DNA of 64,000 bases, taken from Paenibacillus sp. BIHB 4019 (lineage in GTDB: Bacteria > Bacillota > Bacilli > Paenibacillales > Paenibacillaceae). The notes under the pieces are model-generated. The model did not search any database and was not told where the DNA came from. It saw only the letters and a list, made by a program, of their open reading frames with translations. Within the stretch, counting starts at the first letter, position 1, and every line of letters begins with the position of its first letter. The stretch spans positions 806,001-870,000 of the forward strand of contig NZ_CP016808.1 in NCBI RefSeq assembly GCF_002741035.1, read 5' to 3'. The position numbers and the translations under genes were made by a program. This document shows, piece by piece, positions 1-8,459 of the stretch.

Positions 1-198
1 ATACATTGCGTCATAATTTCCGGTCGCATAAAGCTGCTCGGCCAGCGGCTGATTTTTTTTCGTTTTCCGGGCAATCGGCTTCATCGCACCTGTCGCCACG
101 CCAAACAACGGCTCATGGGCTCCATTGGAAACATATATTTTTTTGGTGCGCTCCTTGCCGAGCGCTTCAAGCTCCTGCATAACTTCTTCGACATTCAT
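1..198 (-). CDS. DNA alkylation repair protein (AlkD-like), 5' part only
   Basis: The first 66 codons of a gene that runs off the left edge of the window. It starts at ATG 196-198 behind AAGGCAGGG. The protein begins MNVEEVMQELEALGKER and continues through VATGAMKPIA and LAEQLYATGNYDAMY, which I recognise as the N-terminus of the DNA alkylation repair family: HEAT-like helical glycosylases related to AlkD that remove alkylated bases. The catalytic part lies outside the window, so activity cannot be judged. It is on the same strand as the GH2 gene, about 140 bases downstream of it, with no clear terminator between them. Confidence 0.7.
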   Translation of the reverse strand, partial: MNVEEVMQELEALGKERTKKIYVSNGAHEPLFGVATGAMKPIARKTKKNQPLAEQLYATGNYDAMY

Positions 199-340
199 CC
201 GAAATCCCTGCCTTCTGCTCTATAGTAAAGTTTGCTCCGCTATCATCTCTTCCTATTCAGCATCCCCGCTGTACCCCTATTTTAATATGGAACGCAGCTA
301 GTCCAATGACTGAAATGAAGTTTTATTCGTGCTTCCTCTA

Positions 341-3300
341 TTATAGATGCAAAAAGCGGAACCAGCCAAAGTCGAAGTTGCTGCCCGGCAGAAAGATGAA
401 GGTCACCTTCTGCAGTCCTGTGACCTGCTCCAATTCAAATGTCCGTTCTTCGTATCCCTCCGACTTCTCGAATTCGACGAGCTGATTGCTTTCGCCGTTC
501 TCGCCAGCGAATCGAATATGGATCGTATTTTTGTCAATCGGCGAGCTCCCACTGATGACTAGCTTCGAAGCGCCTTCACCCGCAAAATCCATATGTGCAA
601 ATTCGAGTGAAACATTATTGCCGATGCCTTCCACACGCTCATCTGCGAAGGTAAAGGTATCGCCATATACCCGATCGCAGGAGGCTGCCGCATTTTGCTC
701 GAAAGCCCTATTTTGGCGTTCAAAAGAAAATCCTTTAATATGCACCTTCTGGCGAAGCACGAAGCAAATCGGCGTTATGCCGCGAAGCCTCTTGGTCAGA
801 CGATACGTTTCTTCCTGATAGACGTTCCACTTGGACGGCTTCTGATAGATGACGTCGGCAACTAAGCTGCTTCCCTCCACACCGGGCATCCCTTCCCAAA
901 TTTGCAGCGTATACGCCTCGCTGGACAAGGCGAAGATCGGCATCGTAATGGTATCGGAGCCATACGGGCCGAAGTCGATATCGTGGAAGCCTACTTGCGT
1001 CTCGCCATCCCGGCTTGTCGCTACGCCTCTTTCGTTGCCGTTCCCAACCTCGCCTTTACTGTAATCGTAAAGCCCAGCCGAGATGAAGCCATACGGGTCC
1101 TTGTAAGCAGTTCCGAGACCTGCTGCCTTAAACTCAAGCTGGGAAATCAGCTTCGTCTTGTCCGTGCCGTTCTTACTTGTACAACGCAGACGGAAGGCAC
1201 CGTCGCCGATAGCGGATATTTTCGCCTCAAGCCCATTCGCTTCGACCTTGGCAATATTTGAATCAATCCCTTCGTCCGTTACGGCACGCCATTCCACGTC
1301 TCGATACGACGTATTTTCCGGCCATAGCTTAGCTCGAACAACGATTTCTTTGGTCGATTCATCTATGATTTGCCCAGAGCCGCTAATCATTTCGATTTTT
1401 CGAAGCGGCGTTTCCTCATCCTCTCCCGTCACGCATGCCAGCTCTTGATTGCTCGTATTTGCTGAAATGCCGTTCAAGCTTACATCGTTCACATCGATCA
1501 CATCGCTTGTAGGGTGCGACTCAAATTCCGCCACCTGAGCTTGCATCCCCTTGGAGGAAACCTCGATTCGGATTTTCCCCGGCTCAAGCGTCGCCCCGAT
1601 AATCGCCATCAGCTTGCCGCTGAACAATCTTCTGCTTGTTCCCTTATACGGATCAAAATCCGTGCTGTCGCCATTATCAAGCCCAAGCAATCGGCCTGCG
1701 CCTGTCACCTCGACGTGAACACGATTGTTCGCGTTGTCTACCGAATGCCCCTGATCATCCAGCATACCAATTTCCACAAAAATCAAATCTGTACCGTTCG
1801 CCGTCAGCACCGCTTTATCGGCCTCAAGACGAAGCTTTGTCGCATCCCCAAACGAGGCTCGAACATCGGTTGCGATTACGTTGCCATGCTCGTCATAGGC
1901 GATAGCCTTCATTTCCCCTTCCGCATAAGGCACCTTCCACCAACCCACAAGCTTTGTTCCATGCTCGTGATCAATATTGTAAGTTCCAATCGTATCCCCA
2001 TTAAACTGCAATTCAATCTTCGGGGCATTCGAACAAACCCTGACATCGATCATTTGCCCCGCATTAAAATCCCAATACGGGAAGAGATGGACCATCGGCT
2101 TCGTTTTATAATCTGTCCAAGCCGCCTGGTAGATGTAATAGGAATCCTTCGGGAATGTAGCCGTATCTAGCTGGCCAAAATAGGAATTTTTCGTATGATA
2201 CGGCGTCGGCTCTCCGATATAATCGAATCCCGTCCATAAAAACTGGCCAAGCGAAAACGGCGTATCCCGCTCCGCCAAAATACAAGCCTCCGCCGACTTG
2301 GCGCCCCAGCTTGTCGAGCTGTTCCCCAGGGCCGAGCATTGCTCATCATCGTCGGCAAGAATTGATTTTTCGAATGGGAAATGATAAATCCCTCTGCTCT
2401 GGACGACCGATGCGGTCTCGCTGCCGTAGATGATCCAATCCGGATGCTCCTCATGATGCTTGCGATAATATTTTTCCGCGTAGTTATAGCCCGCAACCTT
2501 TACGATATCGGCGCATTTCTGCGCATTTTCCCACGGCATATAATTCGAGCCAATCGTAACCCGGGCATTGTGCTTCGGATCGAACTCCAATACATAGTCC
2601 ATGAGCATTCTGGTTATTTCCTGTCCTCGCTCGTCGGCATGCGTATCGTAAATTTCATTGCCGATGCTCCACATGAGCAGGCTTGGATGATTCCGATCGC
2701 GGAGCACCCAGCTTTTTACATCCGCATACGCCCAATCCTTAAAAAACCTTGCGTTATCGTAAGCCGTCTTGGATCGCTCCCACATATCGAAAGCTTCCGT
2801 AACGACGAATAGTCCCATTTCATCCGCCAAATCCATGAGCTCTGGAGCTGGCATATTATGCGCTGTGCGAATGGCGTTCACACCCATCGCCTTGAGCAGC
2901 TCAAATCTTCTTCGCAGCGCATAGATGTTGAATGCTGCTCCTAACGCACCAAAATCATGATGCTCGCAAACCCCATTCAATTTCAGCTTTCTCCCGTTGA
3001 CCTGAAGCCCCTGCTGCGGATCAAGAATAATGCTTCGGAAGCCCAAAGGCTGCGAGAGCATCTCCAATTTCTCACCTTCATCTTCGCAGCGCTCTTCCCC
3101 GCCGAATTCCGGCAATTCCCGCTGCAATCGCGTGGTGATCTGATACAAATTCGGTTCGTCCGTACTCCATAAGAAAGGATCATGAACGGTTAACGTTTGG
3201 CTATTTTTCGTGACAACGCCGCGTCCAGCCTCTACCCGCTCCGAAGCGGTTGCGATCGTGCGCCCTTGAAAGAGGATATTATGCGACAACAGCACATCTT

Positions 3301-3817
3301 CATCAAGATGTACGTCCGTTTCTACTTCCACTAGCCAAGTGCCGCCCTCTTGCTGCTTGGTTGCAACATAAACACCGCCCGTCACGATGTAATTGTTGTC
3401 CCGCTCCTTGAGCCAGACGTTGCGGTAGATGCCTGCTCCCGAATACCAGCGGCTGTTCGGGCTCTGATGCACCACCTTCACGACGATTTCATTTTCCCCA
3501 TCAATGAGCGCAGACGTGATATTGTGCTCGAAGGATGCATAGCCATTTTTCCATTCGCCTACAGGCTGGCCGTTTACGTATACGGTAGAATCCATGTACA
3601 CGCCGTCGAAGCAGAGCAAGAGCTCACGATCACTCCGCGACCTTATAAACGTCTTGCGATACCAGCCAATACTATTCTCGTAAAGCGCCAATGTATTATA
3701 AATCAACCAATCATGAGGAAGATCGACCGGATCGAAGCGAAGCCCGGCATGTTCGGCAACGTCCAGACCGCTTTTGGCAAATGCCCATCCATCATTGAAA
3801 AGTATTTTCGTATTCAT
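341..3817 (-). CDS. Glycoside hydrolase family 2 (beta-galactosidase-like)
   Basis: A 1158-residue GH2 enzyme predicted to hydrolyse beta-galactosides or related glycosides. The order of parts is: an N-terminal jelly-roll sugar-binding domain (about 1-180), an Ig-like domain (to about 290), a TIM barrel (about 290-600), then Ig/DUF4982-like domains and a C-terminal carbohydrate-binding-like region. The catalytic acid/base is seen at E388 (WSIGNEIYD) and the nucleophile at E467 (YGSETAS); the barrel entry HDFGALGAAFN and IRTAHN are also present. There is no signal peptide, so it probably acts in the cytosol on imported oligosaccharides. I chose MNTKILFNDGW as the start because the family begins there; an in-frame ATG 21 bases upstream (3838) is also open, and neither has a strong ribosome binding site. 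It lies downstream of the sugar ABC importer, but a hairpin terminator separates them. The exact substrate cannot be read from sequence. Confidence 0.9.
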   Translation of the reverse strand: MNTKILFNDGWAFAKSGLDVAEHAGLRFDPVDLPHDWLIYNTLALYENSIGWYRKTFIRSRSDRELLLCFDGVYMDSTVYVNGQPVGEWKNGYASFEHNITSALIDGENEIVVKVVHQSPNSRWYSGAGIYRNVWLKERDNNYIVTGGVYVATKQQEGGTWLVEVETDVHLDEDVLLSHNILFQGRTIATASERVEAGRGVVTKNSQTLTVHDPFLWSTDEPNLYQITTRLQRELPEFGGEERCEDEGEKLEMLSQPLGFRSIILDPQQGLQVNGRKLKLNGVCEHHDFGALGAAFNIYALRRRFELLKAMGVNAIRTAHNMPAPELMDLADEMGLFVVTEAFDMWERSKTAYDNARFFKDWAYADVKSWVLRDRNHPSLLMWSIGNEIYDTHADERGQEITRMLMDYVLEFDPKHNARVTIGSNYMPWENAQKCADIVKVAGYNYAEKYYRKHHEEHPDWIIYGSETASVVQSRGIYHFPFEKSILADDDEQCSALGNSSTSWGAKSAEACILAERDTPFSLGQFLWTGFDYIGEPTPYHTKNSYFGQLDTATFPKDSYYIYQAAWTDYKTKPMVHLFPYWDFNAGQMIDVRVCSNAPKIELQFNGDTIGTYNIDHEHGTKLVGWWKVPYAEGEMKAIAYDEHGNVIATDVRASFGDATKLRLEADKAVLTANGTDLIFVEIGMLDDQGHSVDNANNRVHVEVTGAGRLLGLDNGDSTDFDPYKGTSRRLFSGKLMAIIGATLEPGKIRIEVSSKGMQAQVAEFESHPTSDVIDVNDVSLNGISANTSNQELACVTGEDEETPLRKIEMISGSGQIIDESTKEIVVRAKLWPENTSYRDVEWRAVTDEGIDSNIAKVEANGLEAKISAIGDGAFRLRCTSKNGTDKTKLISQLEFKAAGLGTAYKDPYGFISAGLYDYSKGEVGNGNERGVATSRDGETQVGFHDIDFGPYGSDTITMPIFALSSEAYTLQIWEGMPGVEGSSLVADVIYQKPSKWNVYQEETYRLTKRLRGITPICFVLRQKVHIKGFSFERQNRAFEQNAAASCDRVYGDTFTFADERVEGIGNNVSLEFAHMDFAGEGASKLVISGSSPIDKNTIHIRFAGENGESNQLVEFEKSEGYEERTFELEQVTGLQKVTFIFLPGSNFDFGWFRFLHL

Positions 3818-3967
3818 GGTCCAACAGCTCACTTTCATAGGTTTTGAGATAAACAGGCTAATAGCTCAAGGTGAAACGGCTGTCCCCGTCCTTGGAGGAG
3901 CGGCGCGTTTCATTCCGAGAAATATAGCGATAGGATAACGAAATGATCCCCTTTCCTATATTTTCAA

Positions 3968-4015
3968 AAAGGGCTAGGTGCGGCCCCCTAAGGGAGACTG
4001 CACACCGAGCCCTTT
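3968..4015 (-). terminator. Rho-independent terminator after the ABC importer
   Basis: Arms AAAGGGCT and AGCCCTTT enclose a second partly paired stretch (GGTGC with GCACaCC). On the minus strand the stem is followed by TTTTTGAAAA. It sits 12 bases past the stop of the binding-protein gene, so it should end or attenuate that transcript before the GH2 gene. Confidence 0.75.
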
Positions 4016-4026
4016 GCTTTTAGAAA

Positions 4027-5706
4027 TTAATAGCCTAAGACGCTTTTCGTCTTCTGGAAAATATCATTTGCCATCTCCGTATAACGCGTGCTGCCATTCG
4101 CTTCAACCTGAGCCTTGTAGCTATCCCACTTGTCGAAGCTTTCTTGGCCAATAATAAACTTTAAGGTCATCGTCTTGACGAAATCCATAAGCGGCGTCGA
4201 GATCAATTTCATCTGTTCATTTTCCTCTGTAGTGGACATGATCGGCGGTACGAGCTTGCGCGCCTCCCGTGTCGCTTGAACGCGGCTTACGAAGTCCTGC
4301 TCGCCTTCGGTCATCTTGGACATTCTCAGCTTCTCAGAGCCGCCGTAGGCGAACATCCCTCCGGCAAAGCCGTAATCGACGTTCAGCTGTTTTGCCGCTC
4401 CTTCATTCATCCCGTTGTAATAAATTTCCGGATTAAGCACGACATTTCCTTCCGCATCAAGCGTATACGTCTCGCCTTCTACGCCCCATAGGCTGAGCAT
4501 TTGTCCTTCATTGGAGTACCAGAACCAGTCTATGAAACGAAGCATTTTAATAAAACCTTCTTCGCCCAAATCATCAAGCGCATTCTGGCTGATCATAATG
4601 CCGTTTTCCAAACGGGAGGTCTCGACCTGAAGCTGTCCTTTTGGCCCGCCGGGCTGGGTAATCATATATAATTCGCTGTTCGGATCTTGCATTTTGCTCT
4701 TGAAATCAGCCAGTACCTGATAGATCCCGCTTATGACGTAAGTGTCGCCTTTGAAAAATTTAGCTTTTGCCACATCATCTTCTTGTGTAAAGGTTTCAGG
4801 GTCCATAATGCCTTCCGTAACCAGCTTATTGAAATAACCAAGATAGTTTTTGAAGTCATCCGAGTCATCGGCAAATACGAACTGCTGCTTATCATGGTCA
4901 AAAACCAGACCGTTAGACAAACCCCAGCCTCCTGTAACGCCATACTGCACACCGGTAATGTTCAAAGCCGATTCGCCCTTGAACTGGTCGGAGATGACGT
5001 ATTTTGCACCCGTATGCTCCTTAACCTTCTTCATTGCTGCGTAGAAATCCTCGTACGTCCAATTTCCTTGCTGGCCCTCGACGTCTACTCCTGCCGCTTC
5101 GAACACATCTTTGCGTATAATATAGGAATAACCGCCGCCAGCGATCTCCCACATGCCTGGAAGGACGTAATATTTTCCGTCTTCCTTCAGCTTGGCTTTC
5201 AAATCCTCTTCCATTCCCCAGTCTTTCACGGCTTTCATATAGTTCGGCATGTATTGCACCCAATCACTGACGGGTACAATTTGGCCCGTTGCCACGAAAG
5301 CGGATTCATCATACGTCTTAGGAATAATATAAGGCGCGTCTCCACTATTTACCAGCAAAGACTTCTGATTTTCATATTCGGTTCTAGCTGTAATCGACAA
5401 ATCGAAGGTTACATTCGTTTTTTCCTGAATCGCGCTCCATAGTCTCCAGTCCTTTTTATAAGGATAATTCTCATGGTCGCTGTACATCATGGAGTAGGAC
5501 ACCGCTTCATTGGAGTGGAACGTCTGGTCTTCCCCAAAAGTATAATCCTTAGCTTCACCCGCTGCCGGCTCGGTCGTGCCTGCCGCGTTTGATGCAGCCG
5601 GCTTGTTGTTGCCGCCCGAAGTCCCTTCGCTTCCAGACGTGCATGCCGTCATAAACATAAGCAGCAGCGCCAGCAATCCCATTACAAATGATTTACCAAA
5701 TTTCAT
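4027..5706 (-). CDS. Extracellular sugar-binding lipoprotein of an ABC importer
   Basis: A 559-residue family 1 solute-binding protein (LplA/YtcQ style). The start is the ATG at 5704-5706, behind the strong site AAGGGGAGGC. The signal peptide is followed by the lipobox MTAC with the lipidated Cys at residue 22, then a Gly/Ser/Asn/Ala-rich linker (about 23-55) and the binding fold. It should sit on the outer face of the membrane and hand a sugar, probably an oligosaccharide, to the two permeases encoded just upstream (77 bases away). No ATPase gene is present; this subfamily usually shares a general MsmX-type ATPase encoded elsewhere (family knowledge). The nearby GH2 enzyme suggests a beta-galactoside-like substrate, which is inference only. 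The open frame extends 48 codons upstream without a usable start. Confidence 0.9.
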   Translation of the reverse strand: MKFGKSFVMGLLALLLMFMTACTSGSEGTSGGNNKPAASNAAGTTEPAAGEAKDYTFGEDQTFHSNEAVSYSMMYSDHENYPYKKDWRLWSAIQEKTNVTFDLSITARTEYENQKSLLVNSGDAPYIIPKTYDESAFVATGQIVPVSDWVQYMPNYMKAVKDWGMEEDLKAKLKEDGKYYVLPGMWEIAGGGYSYIIRKDVFEAAGVDVEGQQGNWTYEDFYAAMKKVKEHTGAKYVISDQFKGESALNITGVQYGVTGGWGLSNGLVFDHDKQQFVFADDSDDFKNYLGYFNKLVTEGIMDPETFTQEDDVAKAKFFKGDTYVISGIYQVLADFKSKMQDPNSELYMITQPGGPKGQLQVETSRLENGIMISQNALDDLGEEGFIKMLRFIDWFWYSNEGQMLSLWGVEGETYTLDAEGNVVLNPEIYYNGMNEGAAKQLNVDYGFAGGMFAYGGSEKLRMSKMTEGEQDFVSRVQATREARKLVPPIMSTTEENEQMKLISTPLMDFVKTMTLKFIIGQESFDKWDSYKAQVEANGSTRYTEMANDIFQKTKSVLGY

Positions 5707-5783
5707 CGTTTTGCCTCCCCTTATTGGTTCGAGCTTTTTTTTATATATAACGGAAACGCCTGAAGCGCCCCCCATTATATCGC

Positions 5784-6656
5784 TTAGCCTTTGACAGCCC
5801 CGATCATCATTCCCTGCACAAAATACCGCTGTACAAACGGATAGATGCAAATAATAGGCAGCGAGGTCAGGACCATAGCTGTTGATTTGACGCTTGCCGC
5901 GATTTGGCTTGTCTGCTCGGACGTAGCCCCGATTTCAGTCGGACTGACCGCGTTGTCGATAATTTGCTTCAAATACAAGGCAATCGGCCATTTTTCCTTC
6001 GACTGCAAATAGAGGGATGGTCCGAACCAGTTGTTCCACATGCCGACGATAACGAACAGCATAATGGTGACTAGAATCGGCTTGGATAATGGAAGAATAA
6101 TTCTTGTGAAAATGCCGAACACGCCTAAGCCATCGACGCGCCCCGCCTCTTCCAACTCACCGGGCAAGCCAGCAAAAAACGTCTTCATCAAAATCACATT
6201 GAACGCGCTGATCGCCCCTGGAATGACGATGGCCCAGATCGTATCTCTCATTTCTAACGTTTTTGCAATCAGAATATAGTTAGGGATGAGACCGCCGCCA
6301 AAATACATCGTAAACAGCACGAACGGTATAAAAAATTTATTGAGGCGCAGCTTTTCTTTGGAAAGCGGATACGACATAACAGCCGTCGCCGCCACCGCGA
6401 TGAACGTGCCAATGACCGAATAAACAATCGTATTCCAATAGTAAAGGAAGAAATCAGGCTTGCTTAAGATGACCTCATAGGTTTTGGTCGTAAATTCCAC
6501 CGGAAAGATCGTCACCTTGCCCGCATAAATAGCAGCTTCCGAGCTGAAGGACTGGGCCACGAGATAGACGAATGGATATAAGGTAAAAATGACAACCAGA
6601 ATCATAAATAATCCGTTTAAGATGTTAAAGGTGCTAAAGCCCGAGGTTCGTTTCAC
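5784..6656 (-). CDS. Sugar ABC transporter permease (LplC/MalG type)
   Basis: A 290-residue inner-membrane permease with about six hydrophobic helices. The cytoplasmic EAA loop, where the ATPase docks, reads EEAGRVDGLGVFGIFTRIIL. It starts with GTG at 6654-6656 behind AAAGGAG at 8-base spacing. It follows its partner permease after 15 bases and precedes the binding lipoprotein, giving the common order permease-permease-binding protein of carbohydrate CUT1 importers in Paenibacillus. Substrate is unknown. Confidence 0.9.
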   Translation of the reverse strand: MKRTSGFSTFNILNGLFMILVVIFTLYPFVYLVAQSFSSEAAIYAGKVTIFPVEFTTKTYEVILSKPDFFLYYWNTIVYSVIGTFIAVAATAVMSYPLSKEKLRLNKFFIPFVLFTMYFGGGLIPNYILIAKTLEMRDTIWAIVIPGAISAFNVILMKTFFAGLPGELEEAGRVDGLGVFGIFTRIILPLSKPILVTIMLFVIVGMWNNWFGPSLYLQSKEKWPIALYLKQIIDNAVSPTEIGATSEQTSQIAASVKSTAMVLTSLPIICIYPFVQRYFVQGMMIGAVKG

Positions 6657-6671
6657 TTGAACGGCTCCTTT

Positions 6672-7607
6672 CTACCACAAGCTGGATTTCGTCGTCCGCT
6701 TCGATACTGCATTTGCGGTCGTCACTAAAATTAAACCAATAATGCCTTCGAACAGCCCTACCGCCGTCGCATAACTAAAGTTGCCGCCGGTAATACCCAT
6801 CCGGTACACATAGGTGGAGATGACGTCCGCCGTTTCATAGGTTAGCGGATTGTACAAAAGCAAGATTTTCTCGAAGTTCGAGCCAAGAATGCTGCCAATG
6901 TCCAAAATCAAGAGCACCATAATCGTTGGCAAAATGCCCGGAATGGTGACGTGCATTGCGAGTCTTAATCGGCTCGCGCCATCGATTTTCGCCGCTTCAT
7001 AGAGTGCGGGATTAATGCCGGTCATTGCCGCCAAATACAGGATCGTTCCCCAGCCTAGGCTTTGCCAGACGCCAGAGGTGACGTAAATCGCCGGAAACCA
7101 TTCGGGCAAGGAAATAAATGATATTTGCTCAAAGCCAAACGAGTTCAATACGCTGTTGATCGGCCCCGTTAAGGAAACGATCTCCTTCACCATCCCCGCC
7201 ACGATGACCATGGATATAAAATGGGGAAGATACGATACCGTCTGCACAAACTTCTTCCACTTGACCCTCCGCAATTCGTTCAGCAGCAGCGCGAATATCA
7301 ACGTAATCGGAAATTTGACGAGCAGATAACTCACGCTGAGGTTCAGGTCATTGAAGAAGGCTCTCCAGAACGTCGGGTCCTTCATAAACATTTCGAAATA
7401 AGTGAACCCTACCCATTCCGAGCCCAAAATATTTGGCCCGCCCCTATACTTCCGGAAGGCAATAATGTTCCCAAGCATCGGCGCATACTTGAAGATGAGA
7501 AAGTAGATCACCGGTATAATGAGGAACGAATACAGCTTCCATTCCTTTTTCACATGTTTCCAAAGCGGCGTTGGATCTACAGCCTTGGCTCGTGCATGAG
7601 CTGCCAT
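6672..7607 (-). CDS. Sugar ABC transporter permease (LplB/UgpA type)
   Basis: A 311-residue permease, the first gene of the importer operon. A hydrophilic N-terminus (about 25 residues) is followed by about six membrane helices; the EAA loop reads YEAAKIDGASRLRLAMHVTI. It starts with ATG behind AAGGAAG. It pairs with the LplC-type permease encoded 15 bases downstream to form the membrane channel of a CUT1 sugar importer. Upstream is an 850-base non-coding stretch that should hold the promoter; no dedicated regulator is adjacent. Confidence 0.9.
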   Translation of the reverse strand: MAAHARAKAVDPTPLWKHVKKEWKLYSFLIIPVIYFLIFKYAPMLGNIIAFRKYRGGPNILGSEWVGFTYFEMFMKDPTFWRAFFNDLNLSVSYLLVKFPITLIFALLLNELRRVKWKKFVQTVSYLPHFISMVIVAGMVKEIVSLTGPINSVLNSFGFEQISFISLPEWFPAIYVTSGVWQSLGWGTILYLAAMTGINPALYEAAKIDGASRLRLAMHVTIPGILPTIMVLLILDIGSILGSNFEKILLLYNPLTYETADVISTYVYRMGITGGNFSYATAVGLFEGIIGLILVTTANAVSKRTTKSSLW

Positions 7608-8459
7608 TGCATCATCACTTCCTTATGAAAATTTGCATTTTGCATGTTATTAAAATGAATCTTTATACAGCTTGACGCTGATCGTCCATCCGCCCTCCCT
7701 AAAACGCCAACCCCCGAAATGTTATTCGGTGAACCGTTCAAATTATCTTTTCAACTTCGTAACCGCTTTCACTAATTGGAGCAATAATGGATGGCGAGGA
7801 CGGCTTGCAGCTTGCTAGCTCCACCTACACACATCATGAAATTCCGAAACTTATGAGCTGCCCGTTCCTTCACCACTCCATCAATTTAGCGAAATCGCCC
7901 CCAATCATCAATGTTCAATAACCGAAAAGGATGCGCAATTACGGAAAATGGACGATTTACAATTTGAAACGGATTGACCGTTTCCCGAATTTACGGGGTG
8001 ACATGGAAAAAGACGACTTCCAAGGGTTGGGAAGTCGTCTTTTTTATCTGTTTGGCTGTCGCTGATATACCGCTTGTTTCATGACTAAAATATGCCCGCT
8101 CTCCAGCGCTTCAAAATATCTTTGTACTCGTCGCAGGACTCGAACGAATAGAACGTGTTGCTGCACCTGTATCAGTATTGAATAAATATTAAAAATAATG
8201 CATGATTATTAAACTTCCATTTCGAATATAGCAGCCTGCTCATGGATATACTGGACTGCCACTTTTAATTCATTTATCTTTCGAAATATCACCGATTTTC
8301 ATTTTTCAACTGATTTATTGGGGAGTAGCTATTATAATCCGTTCGAGCTGGCGTGGGGACGGCTAGAGCAGCATTTACTCTCTCTAAATTTCTGTTTACT
8401 GATACAGAATAATGATATATTCTGGAATAGAATTACGAGACAATTTAGGAGGTAACATC
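7608..8459. other. Long intergenic region between divergent importer and SLH genes
   Basis: About 850 bases without a gene I can support. It holds a strong hairpin at 8007-8046 (listed separately) and an AT-rich tail before the SLH gene with TATAAT at about 8331-8336, but no convincing -35 box. The stretch 7690-8000 shows no readable protein in any frame and may be decayed or regulatory. The SLH gene's ribosome binding site (TTAGGAGG) closes the region. Confidence 0.4.
8007..8046 (+). terminator. Strong hairpin with T-run
   Basis: Arms AAAAGACGACTTCC and GGAAGTCGTCTTTT are nearly perfect, with a T-run after the right arm and A-run before the left arm, so it could terminate in either direction. 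No gene ends near it on either strand, which makes it an orphan terminator, perhaps left over from a lost gene. Confidence 0.6.

Noticed and set aside
1514..2170. 218-codon open frame antisense to the GH2 gene
   Set aside because: It overlaps the well-supported GH2 barrel, with low-complexity composition and no start signal.
4687..5442. 251-codon plus-strand frame across the binding-protein gene
   Set aside because: Antisense shadow of a clear lipoprotein gene with signal peptide and ribosome binding site.
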